Positions 1-6,086 of a stretch of 8,626 nucleotides of DNA are shown here, one piece after another. Source of the DNA: Synergistaceae bacterium (GTDB taxonomy: Bacteria > Synergistota > Synergistia > Synergistales > Synergistaceae); NCBI GenBank assembly GCA_031264605.1, contig JAISDQ010000063.1, positions 1 through 8,626 of the forward strand, read 5' to 3'. The notes under the pieces are model-generated. The model ran no database searches. It worked only from the letters and a program-made list of their open reading frames with translations, and had not been told where the DNA came from. Position numbers and translations under genes: made by a program. Each line of letters starts with the position of its first letter. The stretch's first letter is position 1.

Positions 1-324
1 CTTCCTTCTCTCGTGATGCCGATGGCCAGGGAATTTCATGACGTTCCCATAGTCCTAGCGCACGCGGGGGGCGGTATGTTCGCGGCGGAGGCCATAGTGG
101 CCGCGCGGTTTTGCGAGAACATATATTTGGAAACATCGTGGGTGTACGCGGCGGACATAAGCGCGATGATATCGGCTGTGGGCGCCGGCCGCGTCATGTT
201 CGGCACGGATATTTTTGAAAACGTCCCGTCCCACCTTTCGATATATGAGAGTCTTAACCTCTCCGATGAGGATTACGAGAAGGTAATGGGGTTGACGGCG
301 GTCTCGCTGTTTCGGCTGAATTGA
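1..324 (+). CDS. Amidohydrolase-2 family metal-dependent hydrolase, C-terminal part (5' end outside window)
   Basis: The reading frame is open to the left edge, so this is the last 107 codons of a longer gene; the family is usually about 250-300 residues. Visible hallmarks are LAHAGGG, where the His sits at a typical metal-ligand position of the TIM-barrel amidohydrolases, then a short strand NIYLETSW, then VMFGTD, whose Asp matches the late conserved catalytic or metal-binding Asp, and a C-terminal helix with a conserved-looking LSDEDYEKVMGLTAVSLF pattern. The family (PF04909-like) includes sugar lactonases and decarboxylases as well as C-N hydrolases. The aldolase gene starts 23 nt downstream on the same strand, so the two are probably one operon, and a lactone or sugar-acid substrate is a reasonable inference. 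The reaction cannot be decided from this fragment. Confidence 0.8.
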   Translation, partial: LPSLVMPMAREFHDVPIVLAHAGGGMFAAEAIVAARFCENIYLETSWVYAADISAMISAVGAGRVMFGTDIFENVPSHLSIYESLNLSDEDYEKVMGLTAVSLFRLN

Positions 325-334
325 AATAGGAGGT

Positions 335-341
335 GGAGGAG
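335..341 (+). promoter_or_regulatory. Ribosome binding site deciding the aldolase start
   Basis: GGAGGAG ends 6 nt before ATG 348, which is ideal spacing. An in-frame GTG at 333 would overlap this purine-rich stretch and use only the partial AGGAGG at 328-333, which is far too close to it. ATG 348 is therefore preferred. Confidence 0.7.
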
Positions 342-347
342 ATTAAT

Positions 348-1007
348 ATGCGTGAAGAGGTTGTTCGGCGAATATTGAGCACCAAGCTTATAGCGATCGT
401 ACGGGGGATCGAGGGCGAGTCGTGTATGGCTCTGGCGGAAGCGCTCTGCGAGAGCGGAGTGGAGATGATAGAATTCACGTTTGATCCAAAGAATCCAAGC
501 GGGAATGGCAGCGTAGCGGATACGATAAATAACATTCGAGCGCGGTTTGGGGATAGATTGCTGCCTGGGGCGGGAACCGTCACCACTCCCGATTTGGTCG
601 ACACGGCGGGGAGCGCCGGCGCGCTCTATATCATATCGCCCGATATGAATCCGGCGGTTATAGAGCGTACTCGCGAGCGGGGACTCGTCTCGATCCCCGG
701 CGCGCTTTCCCCGACAGAAATTCTGAGCGCGCACCGGGCCGGTGCCGATTTTGTGAAAATATTTCCGGCGTCGGTATTGGGAGCTGAATATATAAAGGCG
801 ATACGCGCCCCGATAAACCATGTGAAACTACTGGCTGTCGGAGGAATCAACGCCGAAAATATCAGTGATTTTTTGAGCGCCGGCGTTGTGGGCGCCGGGG
901 TCGGCGGCAATCTTGTCAATAAGAAACTGGTTGCGGAGGGCAGGTTTGCGGAAATTCGCGAGTATGCCAAAACTCTGGTCAAAAACGCGGCTGTTGCCGC
1001 AAAATAA
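348..1007 (+). CDS. eda: KDPG/KHG-type class I aldolase (2-dehydro-3-deoxy-phosphogluconate aldolase family)
   Basis: Predicted cytoplasmic (beta/alpha)8 aldolase of 219 residues, the normal family size (about 205-220). Enzymes of this family split 2-keto-3-deoxy acids such as KDPG, KDPGal or 4-hydroxy-2-oxoglutarate into pyruvate and an aldehyde through a Lys Schiff base. Landmarks in order: LIAIVRG near residues 14-20, IEFTF with the catalytic-type Glu at 42, GAGTVTTPD at 74-82, ISPDMNP at 96-102, SIPGALSPTEI at 115-125, FVKIFPAS with the Schiff-base Lys at 137, and VGGINAEN then GVGGNLV as the phosphate-binding end. The Arg that follows the Glu in E. coli Eda (R49) is Asp here (FTFDPK), as I recall for a Firmicutes-type subgroup, so the true substrate may not be KDPG. 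It follows the amidohydrolase fragment in the same direction and ends at a strong terminator. Confidence 0.88.
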   Translation: MREEVVRRILSTKLIAIVRGIEGESCMALAEALCESGVEMIEFTFDPKNPSGNGSVADTINNIRARFGDRLLPGAGTVTTPDLVDTAGSAGALYIISPDMNPAVIERTRERGLVSIPGALSPTEILSAHRAGADFVKIFPASVLGAEYIKAIRAPINHVKLLAVGGINAENISDFLSAGVVGAGVGGNLVNKKLVAEGRFAEIREYAKTLVKNAAVAAK

Positions 1008-1014
1008 AATAGCC

Positions 1015-1073
1015 AACGCCAAAATTGGCCGCAGGCGGTACTAATCAGTGCCCGCGGCCAATTTCGCGTTTTT
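1015..1073 (+). terminator. Bidirectional intrinsic terminator between convergent genes
   Basis: AAATTGGCCGC (1022-1032) pairs perfectly with GCGGCCAATTT (1054-1064). GGC/GCC can extend the stem inward after one mismatch, and AACGC (1015-1019) can pair with GCGTT (1066-1070). TTTTT follows at 1069-1073. On the opposite strand the hairpin is followed by a T-rich run (complement of 1000-1024), so it can also stop the convergent SIS gene's transcript. Confidence 0.85.
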
Positions 1074-1115
1074 CAGCCGGATTTCGACTGACTGAATATC
1101 AGCGTCAGATTGGCG

Positions 1116-1718
1116 TCATTCGATATTCCGGTGCCGCGTTTCCATTTCCTCGTAGGTTTGGCCCATTTCGCGCATCGCGAAAATGGCGACGACGTCCAAT
1201 AGCATGTAGAGGTGCTGCTCGTACTGGTTTCCCATCGGCTGATTCGTCGGCGCCACATCGTGCTGCACCGGCGCGTTCGGATCATTTCCCGTTTCGCCCA
1301 TGTATACTGTGGAATGCACGAATAAAACGATATCCGCGTATCTGACTGCCGACTTTCCCTCAGGCAGGCCGGTCAGCATTGCAATCCGGGCGCCGGTTTG
1401 TTTTGCGCGGTTCAGCACATAATCGAACATCCCGATATCGCCCCTGCCGTCCGATACTATGAACAGATCGCCCGGCCCCATGGCGACCGCGGTGTCGTCC
1501 CACAGCCAATGCGCCGATTTCCCAAGGTGCGCCAATCTCATCGCGAAACCCCGGCATGAGATGCCCTCGCGTCCGGCGCCCATTACGAAAATACGTTTCG
1601 CGTCCACGATCGCCCGGACGAAAACTTTGAGCTGTTCCATATCCAGCCGTTCGAAAACCTGCCGATGCTCCTCCACAATCGCCCTGGTTATTTCCTCGTA
1701 CATTGTTTTATAATCCAT
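1116..1718 (-). CDS. SIS-domain protein, 6-phospho-3-hexuloisomerase (HxlB)-like sugar-phosphate isomerase
   Basis: A 200-residue single SIS (sugar isomerase) domain, close to the ~185-residue 6-phospho-3-hexuloisomerase family. After an N-terminal helix comes RIFVMGAGREG (42-52), the first Rossmann strand and phosphosugar loop, then GFAMRLAHLGK (57-67), WDDTAVAMGPGDLFIVSDG (73-91), a second strand around 110-116 (ARIAMLT), and a C-terminal PMGNQYEQ... EMETRHRNIE tail of the kind that closes HxlB-like proteins. The usual SGSGET-type loop that holds the sugar phosphate reads SDGRGDIG (89-96), so the ligand may differ. The start is supported by the reverse-strand Shine-Dalgarno AAGGAGAGG (1724-1732), 5 nt from ATG. 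It converges on the aldolase gene and has its own promoter, so it is separately transcribed but probably belongs to the same sugar pathway by proximity. The ligand is unknown. Confidence 0.82.
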   Translation of the reverse strand: MDYKTMYEEITRAIVEEHRQVFERLDMEQLKVFVRAIVDAKRIFVMGAGREGISCRGFAMRLAHLGKSAHWLWDDTAVAMGPGDLFIVSDGRGDIGMFDYVLNRAKQTGARIAMLTGLPEGKSAVRYADIVLFVHSTVYMGETGNDPNAPVQHDVAPTNQPMGNQYEQHLYMLLDVVAIFAMREMGQTYEEMETRHRNIE

Positions 1719-1820
1719 AATATCCTCTCCTTTAAACGCGCCGCCTTGAATACAGGCGCTTCGAAATATCGGATTTTGCGCTCTGCCTGACGATGAAGTT
1801 GAAACCTGCCATTTGCTTGT

Positions 1821-1848
1821 ATTATAATGCGCCGCCGCTGATAGTCAA
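1821..1848 (-). promoter_or_regulatory. Sigma70-type promoter of the SIS gene
   Basis: Read on the minus strand: TTGACT (1848-1843), a 16-nt spacer, then a perfect TATAAT (1826-1821). Initiation would fall near 1813-1815, giving a leader of roughly 95 nt before ATG 1718. Confidence 0.8.
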
Positions 1849-1974
1849 CGCGTGCGTACACCCGTGAATTTGGGCGGAAACGCGGGGAGGGAATACGGCT
1901 GGCGGGTAAAACCATTGAGGAATTATGTCAAAATTTGTCACAGACGAACGACGAACGTATAAAAAATCTAGACG

Positions 1975-2003
1975 TTAAGAAATGGCCTGAGAGTTGGTAT
2001 AAT
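1975..2003 (+). promoter_or_regulatory. Sigma70-type extended -10 promoter of the nuclease gene
   Basis: TTAAGA (1975-1980, 4/6 match), a 17-nt spacer, then perfect TATAAT (1998-2003) preceded by TGG, which makes an extended -10 (TGnTATAAT). The coding start lies about 22 nt after the predicted initiation site. Confidence 0.72.
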
Positions 2004-2032
2004 GTTTCATACCAAAGGGATGGTGTCGCGTG

Positions 2033-2971
2033 ATGTGCGAACAGGACGAACATGAGCACCGGAATGATTATAACTGGAAAGAAATAATTACGAAAAATAT
2101 CGACGACGCAATCTCTTTCTTCATACCGGAACTTGCGGCGAAACGGGATTATTCTCAGGTACCGGAACTTTCCGGGATCGAACATCCGGCCATCGGCGGC
2201 AAATCGGATAAAGACAAAGTGATTTCGGATCTGTGTTTCAAGCTTCCTTTGATAGATGGAAATACGCCCCGCGCCCTGTTCATAATCGAACAGCAGCATA
2301 GCCCCAAAAAAGAACTGTCGGAGCGCGTTTTCGAGTCATGGTATCGGGCGAGAGACGAACATCGGATTCCCGTTACGTGTCTTGCCATTTACACGGGCCA
2401 TGTGAGGCCGATAGATAATTTTCACAACGAATATGCGGGAACATCGGTGAATTTTAAGTTCAATGTTTACAGCGTCGCCAAAACGGATGAGGAAGAATTG
2501 AGGCGTGACGGCCGGGATTTCGCCATTCCGGTGCTGACGGCCAAAAGGATGCTGGAAGCGGGCGGAGATCCGTTGCAACGCGGCGAGTATTCCCTCGAGA
2601 TTCTCGGAATGATAAAAGAACGTGTGCCGAACGAAAGAAAAGCGAGGTCGTTCCGAAATTTTGCGCACAATATATTGGAAATAGATAAAACGGATATCGA
2701 CCCGAAAGTGAAGGAGGCATGGAAAATGCAGTTCAGACCGGTGAGTGAAGTAGTCAAGGAATTTGATATACGTGACGCGAGGCAAGAAGGCAGGCAGGAA
2801 GGCATACAGGAAGGCATACAGGAAGGCATGCTCAAAGCCGCGCGGAACCTCCTGAAAAAGGGATTTCCCGTCGAAGAAGTAGCGGATGGAATCGGCCTTA
2901 CGCTCGAAGAACTCAGCGAGCTTCGGCAATACGCGGACAGGACTGATTCGAGATTGTCCGATTCCGTATGA
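2033..2971 (+). CDS. Rpn/YhgA-like PD-(D/E)XK nuclease, transposase-related
   Basis: A 312-residue protein resembling the Rpn/PDDEXK_2 group of recombination-promoting nucleases often annotated as putative transposases. RDYSQVPEL (38-46) matches a DYSxxPE motif typical of the group. The likely active site is Asp66 in VISDLCF and Glu86-x-Gln88 in FIIEQQHS, followed by the conserved RVFESWYRARDEH-x-PVTCLAIYTG block (98-122). Near the C-terminus four QEG[RIM] units (251-266) form a charged helix, then a small helical segment with LLKKGFPVEEVADGIGLTLEEL, also typical. The group is linked to DNA cleavage and recA-independent recombination in E. coli, but whether this copy is active is unknown. GTG 2030 is an alternative start, with AAGGGA at 2015-2020 as ribosome binding site. 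It has its own promoter and terminator and no role in sugar use is suggested. No terminal inverted repeats were found. Confidence 0.8.
   Translation: MCEQDEHEHRNDYNWKEIITKNIDDAISFFIPELAAKRDYSQVPELSGIEHPAIGGKSDKDKVISDLCFKLPLIDGNTPRALFIIEQQHSPKKELSERVFESWYRARDEHRIPVTCLAIYTGHVRPIDNFHNEYAGTSVNFKFNVYSVAKTDEEELRRDGRDFAIPVLTAKRMLEAGGDPLQRGEYSLEILGMIKERVPNERKARSFRNFAHNILEIDKTDIDPKVKEAWKMQFRPVSEVVKEFDIRDARQEGRQEGIQEGIQEGMLKAARNLLKKGFPVEEVADGIGLTLEELSELRQYADRTDSRLSDSV
2783..2830 (+). repeat. Four tandem 12-nt units in the nuclease gene
   Basis: Units start at 2783, 2795, 2807 and 2819. Units two and three are identical (CAGGAAGGCATA), the fourth differs at one base and the first is more diverged. Each adds four residues (QEGx), so copy-number change keeps the frame. 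Confidence 0.85.
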
Positions 2972-3044
2972 TTTGCTCGCATTTTTGTGAAAACGCCTGA
3001 AAAATCACCCCAAATACGCCTATGAAGAGGTTTTGGCAGTGAAA

Positions 3045-3073
3045 AGAGACGGCTCGTTTTTTGAGCCGTCTTT
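3045..3073 (+). terminator. Intrinsic-type terminator after the nuclease gene
   Basis: GACGGCTC (3048-3055) pairs with GAGCCGTC (3063-3070) across a T-rich loop, and A/G/A upstream can pair with the following TTT. The T-tract is short (TTT), so efficiency on the + strand is uncertain. It separates the nuclease from the transport operon's promoter. Confidence 0.65.
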
Positions 3074-3119
3074 GCGTATTCGACGCAAATTAAAAATTCA
3101 ACTCTTTTGAAACTTCCCC

Positions 3120-3145
3120 GACGCGTTTGCCCTGTGGGGCGCGTC
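3120..3145. promoter_or_regulatory. Possible operator: inverted repeat upstream of the transport promoter
   Basis: GACGCG (3120-3125) and CGCGTC (3140-3145) form a 6-nt inverted repeat separated by 14 nt, ending 25 nt before the -35 box. The position suits an activator or repressor site, but GC-rich DNA gives such arms by chance and no regulator gene is in the window. Confidence 0.3.
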
Positions 3146-3156
3146 CTCTCGCAGCC
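3139..3156 (+). repeat. 18-nt direct repeat, copy 1 (upstream of binding-protein gene)
   Basis: This segment matches 4353-4370 at 16 of 18 positions. It lies 14 nt before the -35 box of the main promoter, while the partner copy lies in the gap before the ATPase gene. Confidence 0.45.
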
Positions 3157-3170
3157 GCCGCTTTACGTTA

Positions 3171-3199
3171 TTGACAACGATAAAGTAATTGGCTATAAT
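3171..3199 (+). promoter_or_regulatory. Consensus sigma70 promoter of the sugar-transport operon
   Basis: Exact TTGACA (3171-3176), a 17-nt spacer and exact TATAAT (3194-3199). Initiation is expected near 3206, giving a leader of about 47 nt that ends in a strong GGGAGG ribosome binding site (3240-3245). Confidence 0.9.
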
Positions 3200-3252
3200 T
3201 TCGCTCGCTCAGTTAATTTACCAAATTATATAACATATTGGGAGGTTTCTTA

Positions 3253-4263
3253 ATGAAAAGTTCTAAAGTGATGGCAGTTACTATTTGTGTTGTTCTCGCG
3301 TTGATTGCCGTAGTCGGGCTGGCCGCTCAGATTCGGACGGCGGATGCCGCCGAGGGGCTCGCCACCATTAAGGGAGGCGGCAAGGGGCGCGATCTCAGCG
3401 CTTTGACCGTGGGGTTCGCGCAGATGGAGAACAATATCTCCTGGCGTATCGCTGAAACAAACAGCATGCAGGGCGAAGCCGCGAAGCTGGGAGTGACGCT
3501 CGTTTATACCGACGCTCAGTCCGACACGGCCAAGCAGGTCTCGGACGTCGAGGATATGGTGGCGCAGGGCGTGGATTACATCGTGCTGCCTCCCCGCGAA
3601 GAGGAAGGCCTCACTCCGGCGTTGAAAGCCGCTCAGGATGCCGGTATCCCGGTTATTCTCATAGACCGCAGCGTCAAGGGCGTGCCCGGCATCGATTACA
3701 CCACGCTGATCGCCTCCGATTTCGTATATGAGGGCGAGGAAATAGGCAAGTGGGTCGTGAACAAGGCCGGGGGCAAGGGCAACATCGTAATCCTCGAAGG
3801 CACGCAGGGCGCGACTTCCACGATAGACAGGCAGAAGGGTTTCATGAACATAATCGAAGGCACGGATATGAAGATCATAGCCGACCAGACCGCGGAGTAT
3901 ACGATGAGCGGAGCGCTCACCGCCATGCAGAATATCATTCAGGCGCACGGCGACGCTATAGACGTCGTTTACTGCCATAACGACGATATGGCCCTCGGCG
4001 CTATCCAGGCGCTGAAATCCGCCGGCATGAAACCGGGCGAGGATGTCCTGGTTGCCGGTGTCGACGGCGCTAAGGCGGCATTGGAGGCCATAATAGCGGG
4101 TGAAATGTCCGTGACTATACAGTGTAACCCGATTTTTGGCCCCATCGTCTTCGAGACCATAAAGAGGCTCGAGGCCGGCGAAGAGATTCCCACGCAGATC
4201 ACCAACGCCGACATGCTGTTCGACATAACGAACGCGGCGGCAAATCTGGACATCGCTTTCTAG
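3253..4263 (+). CDS. ytfQ: YtfQ-like periplasmic sugar-binding protein of an ABC importer
   Basis: A 336-residue Peripla_BP_4 protein that captures a sugar outside the inner membrane and delivers it to the permease pair. Residues 1-32 look like a Sec signal peptide (Lys-containing start, hydrophobic core 8-25, probable cleavage after ADA at 30-32); no lipobox Cys is present, so it should be soluble in a periplasm. YtfQ-like landmarks: TVGFAQMENNISWRIAETN (52-70), DAQSD (87-91), VLPPREEEG (111-119), LIDRSV (136-141), SDFVYEGE (155-162), IDRQKGF (191-197), HNDDMALGAIQA (242-253) and VDG (270-272). These resemble E. coli YtfQ, which binds galactofuranose, more than RbsB, but the ligand here is not proven. 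ATG 3253 follows GGGAGG (3240-3245) by 7 nt; a TTG at 3238 overlaps that site and is rejected. A consensus promoter lies just upstream and two hairpins follow, so it is likely made in excess over the membrane parts. Confidence 0.9.
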   Translation: MKSSKVMAVTICVVLALIAVVGLAAQIRTADAAEGLATIKGGGKGRDLSALTVGFAQMENNISWRIAETNSMQGEAAKLGVTLVYTDAQSDTAKQVSDVEDMVAQGVDYIVLPPREEEGLTPALKAAQDAGIPVILIDRSVKGVPGIDYTTLIASDFVYEGEEIGKWVVNKAGGKGNIVILEGTQGATSTIDRQKGFMNIIEGTDMKIIADQTAEYTMSGALTAMQNIIQAHGDAIDVVYCHNDDMALGAIQALKSAGMKPGEDVLVAGVDGAKAALEAIIAGEMSVTIQCNPIFGPIVFETIKRLEAGEEIPTQITNADMLFDITNAAANLDIAF

Positions 4264-4266
4264 GGA

Positions 4267-4314
4267 AACCGCCGGGTTTCAAATGTTTCCTGGCGAGGCG
4301 GTTCATGTGTTTTT
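4267..4314 (+). terminator. Weak hairpin after the binding-protein gene
   Basis: AACCGCC (4267-4273) can pair with GGCGGTT (4297-4303), followed after a few bases by TTTTT (4310-4314). A competing small hairpin, GAAACC/GGTTTC (4265-4280), uses the same left arm. It may act as a partial terminator or protect the 3' end of the binding-protein mRNA. Confidence 0.45.
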
Positions 4315-4352
4315 GCCGAGTTTAACGCAAACGCGAAGATATGTAATTATGC

Positions 4353-4370
4353 GCGCGTCGTCTCGCGGCC
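4353..4370 (+). repeat. 18-nt direct repeat, copy 2 (upstream of ATPase gene)
   Basis: Matches 3139-3156 at 16 of 18 positions. An ACGCG/CGCGT inverted pair (4331-4335/4354-4358) overlaps it, echoing the arrangement at 3120-3145 with a longer spacer. Confidence 0.4.
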
Positions 4371-4412
4371 AAAAGTTATTTAATTGGCGTCTTTTGAAAT
4401 AAAAACAATTAT

Positions 4413-4489
4413 TTAAGGAGGCTTTCCCTTATTCCCGGACAGGCGAGAAAATTGCGGAAGAGGGGGAAGCTTCTTTAATTTTTGTTTTT
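4413..4489 (+). terminator. Strong intrinsic terminator or attenuator between binding-protein and ATPase genes
   Basis: Bases 4413-4435 pair with 4456-4478: 22 of 23 positions pair (18 Watson-Crick, four G-U) with one A-G mismatch and a 20-nt loop. TTTTTGTTTTT follows at 4479-4489. The G-U pairs form only in the + strand transcript, which supports function on this strand. An AGGAGG at 4416-4421 is buried in the left arm and has no usable start codon after it. Read-through would be needed to express the ATPase and permeases from the main promoter. Confidence 0.82.
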
Positions 4490-4541
4490 GCTTGGGTTCC
4501 GTCAATTTATGGCGGTACGGTTTTTGTATTATGCGTCGGGT

Positions 4542-4547
4542 GGAGAG
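4542..4547 (+). promoter_or_regulatory. Ribosome binding site deciding the ATPase start
   Basis: GGAGAG, within GGGTGGAGAG, ends 9 nt before GTG 4557. Protein from GTG 4557 begins MEKELLLDMKGIDKIFPEVHAL, the normal start pattern of this ATPase family; longer in-frame starts at 4482 and 4509 add an unconserved leader overlapping the terminator tail. Confidence 0.65.
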
Positions 4548-4556
4548 TGCGAGAAG

Positions 4557-6086
4557 GTGGAAAAAGAACTTCTTTTGGATATGAAGGGCATTGATAAGAT
4601 ATTTCCTGAAGTACACGCGTTAAGGGGCGTCGATTTTGTTGTGCGTAAAGGCGAAGTCCATGCACTCATGGGGGAGAACGGCGCGGGAAAATCCACTCTG
4701 ATCAAAGTGCTTACGGGAATTTATGAAAAAGACGGAGGATCGATTACCTTCGACGGCGGGGAAATCAGCCCAAGAAACCCATTGGAGGCCCAACACGCCG
4801 GTATTAGCGCCATCTATCAGGAACTGAATCTGGTGCCATTTCTGCCCGTCTACGAAAATATATTCGTCGGACGCGAGCCCGTAACGAGGCTGCGAATTGT
4901 AAATCGTGAGGAAATGGCGCGCCGCGCCGATGAAGTGCTGGGCGACATGGGAATACGCATTGACGTGACCGAGCCGCTGAACAGCTACTCCATGGCGATT
5001 CAGCAGATGGTCGCCATAGCGCGGGCCATTACCATAAACGCGAAGCTCGTCATAATGGACGAACCTACATCCTCCCTTGACACGAAAGAAGTGAAAGTTC
5101 TGTTCTCGGTAGTACGCAGGTTGGTTGAGAAGGGTATCGCCGTGATCTTTATAAGCCATAGACTCGATGAGGTTTTCGAGGTAGCGGAGCGAGTGACGGT
5201 TTTAAAAGACGGCCAGTTGGTGGGAGAATTCAAGGTCAGTGAACTGGACCAGCTTAAGCTGGTTTCCCACATGATAGGCCGCGAAGCGAAAGATATGGAG
5301 CGTAAAAAATTCGACTACCGGTACGCTGACGCGGAGGAACTTGCCGTAATGCGAAACATCAGGCAGGGCGTGCGCCTGAGCGGTATAGATATCGACGTCA
5401 AAAAAGGCGAGATACTGGGGCTTGCCGGTCTTTTGGGTTCCGGACGCACCGAACTCGCGAAGATTTTGTTCGGAGCGGAAATTCCGGATGGCGGCGAAAT
5501 CCTGTTCATGGGACGCGGCATGCGCCTCAAGGCTCCGAAGGACGCTATCGACGCCGGTATGGGATTTTGTACCGAGGACAGAAAAATCGAGGGCGCCATA
5601 CCTCACCTTTCCGTCAGGGAAAATATAACGATCGCCATGCTTCCCCAAATTTGCAGATTCGGCGTAGTGTCCGGAAAAAAGCAAGACGAGACGGTGCGCC
5701 GGTTCATCGAACGCCTTGATATAAAGACGCCCTCGCCGAACCAGACTATGCGAAACCTGAGCGGCGGCAACCAGCAGAAGGTGCTCTTGTCGCGCTGGCT
5801 GTGCCTCAACCCTAAACTGGTGATACTTGACGAGCCGACGCGGGGCATAGACGTCGGGACGAAAGCCGAGATAGAAAATCTGATACAGGAGTTGTCCAAT
5901 ACGGGAATAAGCGTCCTCATGATTTCCTCTGAGATAGCCGAGCTGGAGCGAAACTGCGACCGCGTCGCCGTCATGAGGGAAGGGCGGAAGCTCGGCGAAT
6001 TGACGGGCGCTGATATAAGCCAGAATAAAATCATGGAACTCATCGCTCAGGGGCATCGCAAGTTCGGCGAAAAGGAATGTGCTTGA
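4557..6086 (+). CDS. ytfR: YtfR-like sugar ABC transporter ATP-binding protein (two fused NBDs)
   Basis: A 509-residue double ATPase of the CUT2 (ribose/galactofuranose) class, which powers import at the inner membrane face. First domain: Walker A GENGAGKST (39-47), Q-loop Gln88 in AIYQELNLV, a degenerate signature YSMAIQQ (144-150), Walker B LVIMDEPTSSLD (164-175) and switch His201. Second domain: the Walker A region is GLLGSGRTE (291-299) with Arg297 in place of the catalytic Lys, signature LSGGNQQ (401-407), Walker B LVILDEPTRGID (421-432), and SSE where the switch His would be. This asymmetry, with one active and one degenerate site, is usual in the class. GTG 4557 is chosen because it gives the family length (about 500) and follows a ribosome binding site; starts at 4482 or 4509 are possible. 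Its stop abuts the next gene's ATG. Confidence 0.9.
   Translation: MEKELLLDMKGIDKIFPEVHALRGVDFVVRKGEVHALMGENGAGKSTLIKVLTGIYEKDGGSITFDGGEISPRNPLEAQHAGISAIYQELNLVPFLPVYENIFVGREPVTRLRIVNREEMARRADEVLGDMGIRIDVTEPLNSYSMAIQQMVAIARAITINAKLVIMDEPTSSLDTKEVKVLFSVVRRLVEKGIAVIFISHRLDEVFEVAERVTVLKDGQLVGEFKVSELDQLKLVSHMIGREAKDMERKKFDYRYADAEELAVMRNIRQGVRLSGIDIDVKKGEILGLAGLLGSGRTELAKILFGAEIPDGGEILFMGRGMRLKAPKDAIDAGMGFCTEDRKIEGAIPHLSVRENITIAMLPQICRFGVVSGKKQDETVRRFIERLDIKTPSPNQTMRNLSGGNQQKVLLSRWLCLNPKLVILDEPTRGIDVGTKAEIENLIQELSNTGISVLMISSEIAELERNCDRVAVMREGRKLGELTGADISQNKIMELIAQGHRKFGEKECA

Larger units (their letters stand above)
1719..2032. other. Divergent intergenic region between SIS gene and nuclease gene
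   Basis: This 314-nt stretch has no convincing gene. It carries a minus-strand promoter for the SIS gene, a plus-strand promoter for the nuclease gene, a short GCGCC/GGCGC inverted repeat (1738-1742/1755-1759) in the SIS leader just upstream of its ribosome binding site, and a tandem ACGAACG pair at 1944-1957. I saw no RNA gene. Confidence 0.6.

Noticed and set aside
1903..1931. TTGACA on the minus strand (1931-1926) as a second SIS promoter
   Set aside because: No acceptable -10 box lies 16-18 nt downstream of it, and a much better promoter exists at 1821-1848.
2991..3110. A 39-codon open frame after the nuclease gene reading plausibly as protein (KNHPKYAYEEVLAVKRDG...)
   Set aside because: It has no ATG or ribosome binding site at its start, a stop codon directly before it, and it runs through the terminator hairpin. 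A decayed gene end is possible but not supported.
3250..3978. Long minus-strand open frame of 242 codons opposite the binding-protein gene
   Set aside because: It mirrors a clearly real gene on the other strand and shows no family motifs; it is a shadow of GC-rich coding sequence.
4416..4478. Perfect AGGAGG followed 9 nt later by ATT and a 15-codon frame (leader peptide idea)
   Set aside because: No ATG, GTG or TTG at usable spacing, ATT starts are very rare, and the AGGAGG is explained as part of the terminator stem.
4492..4532. Possible promoter for the ATPase gene (TATTAT at 4527-4532)
   Set aside because: The -10 box is good but no -35 box stands at 16-18 nt, and the position would leave a very short leader. 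Start mapping would be needed.
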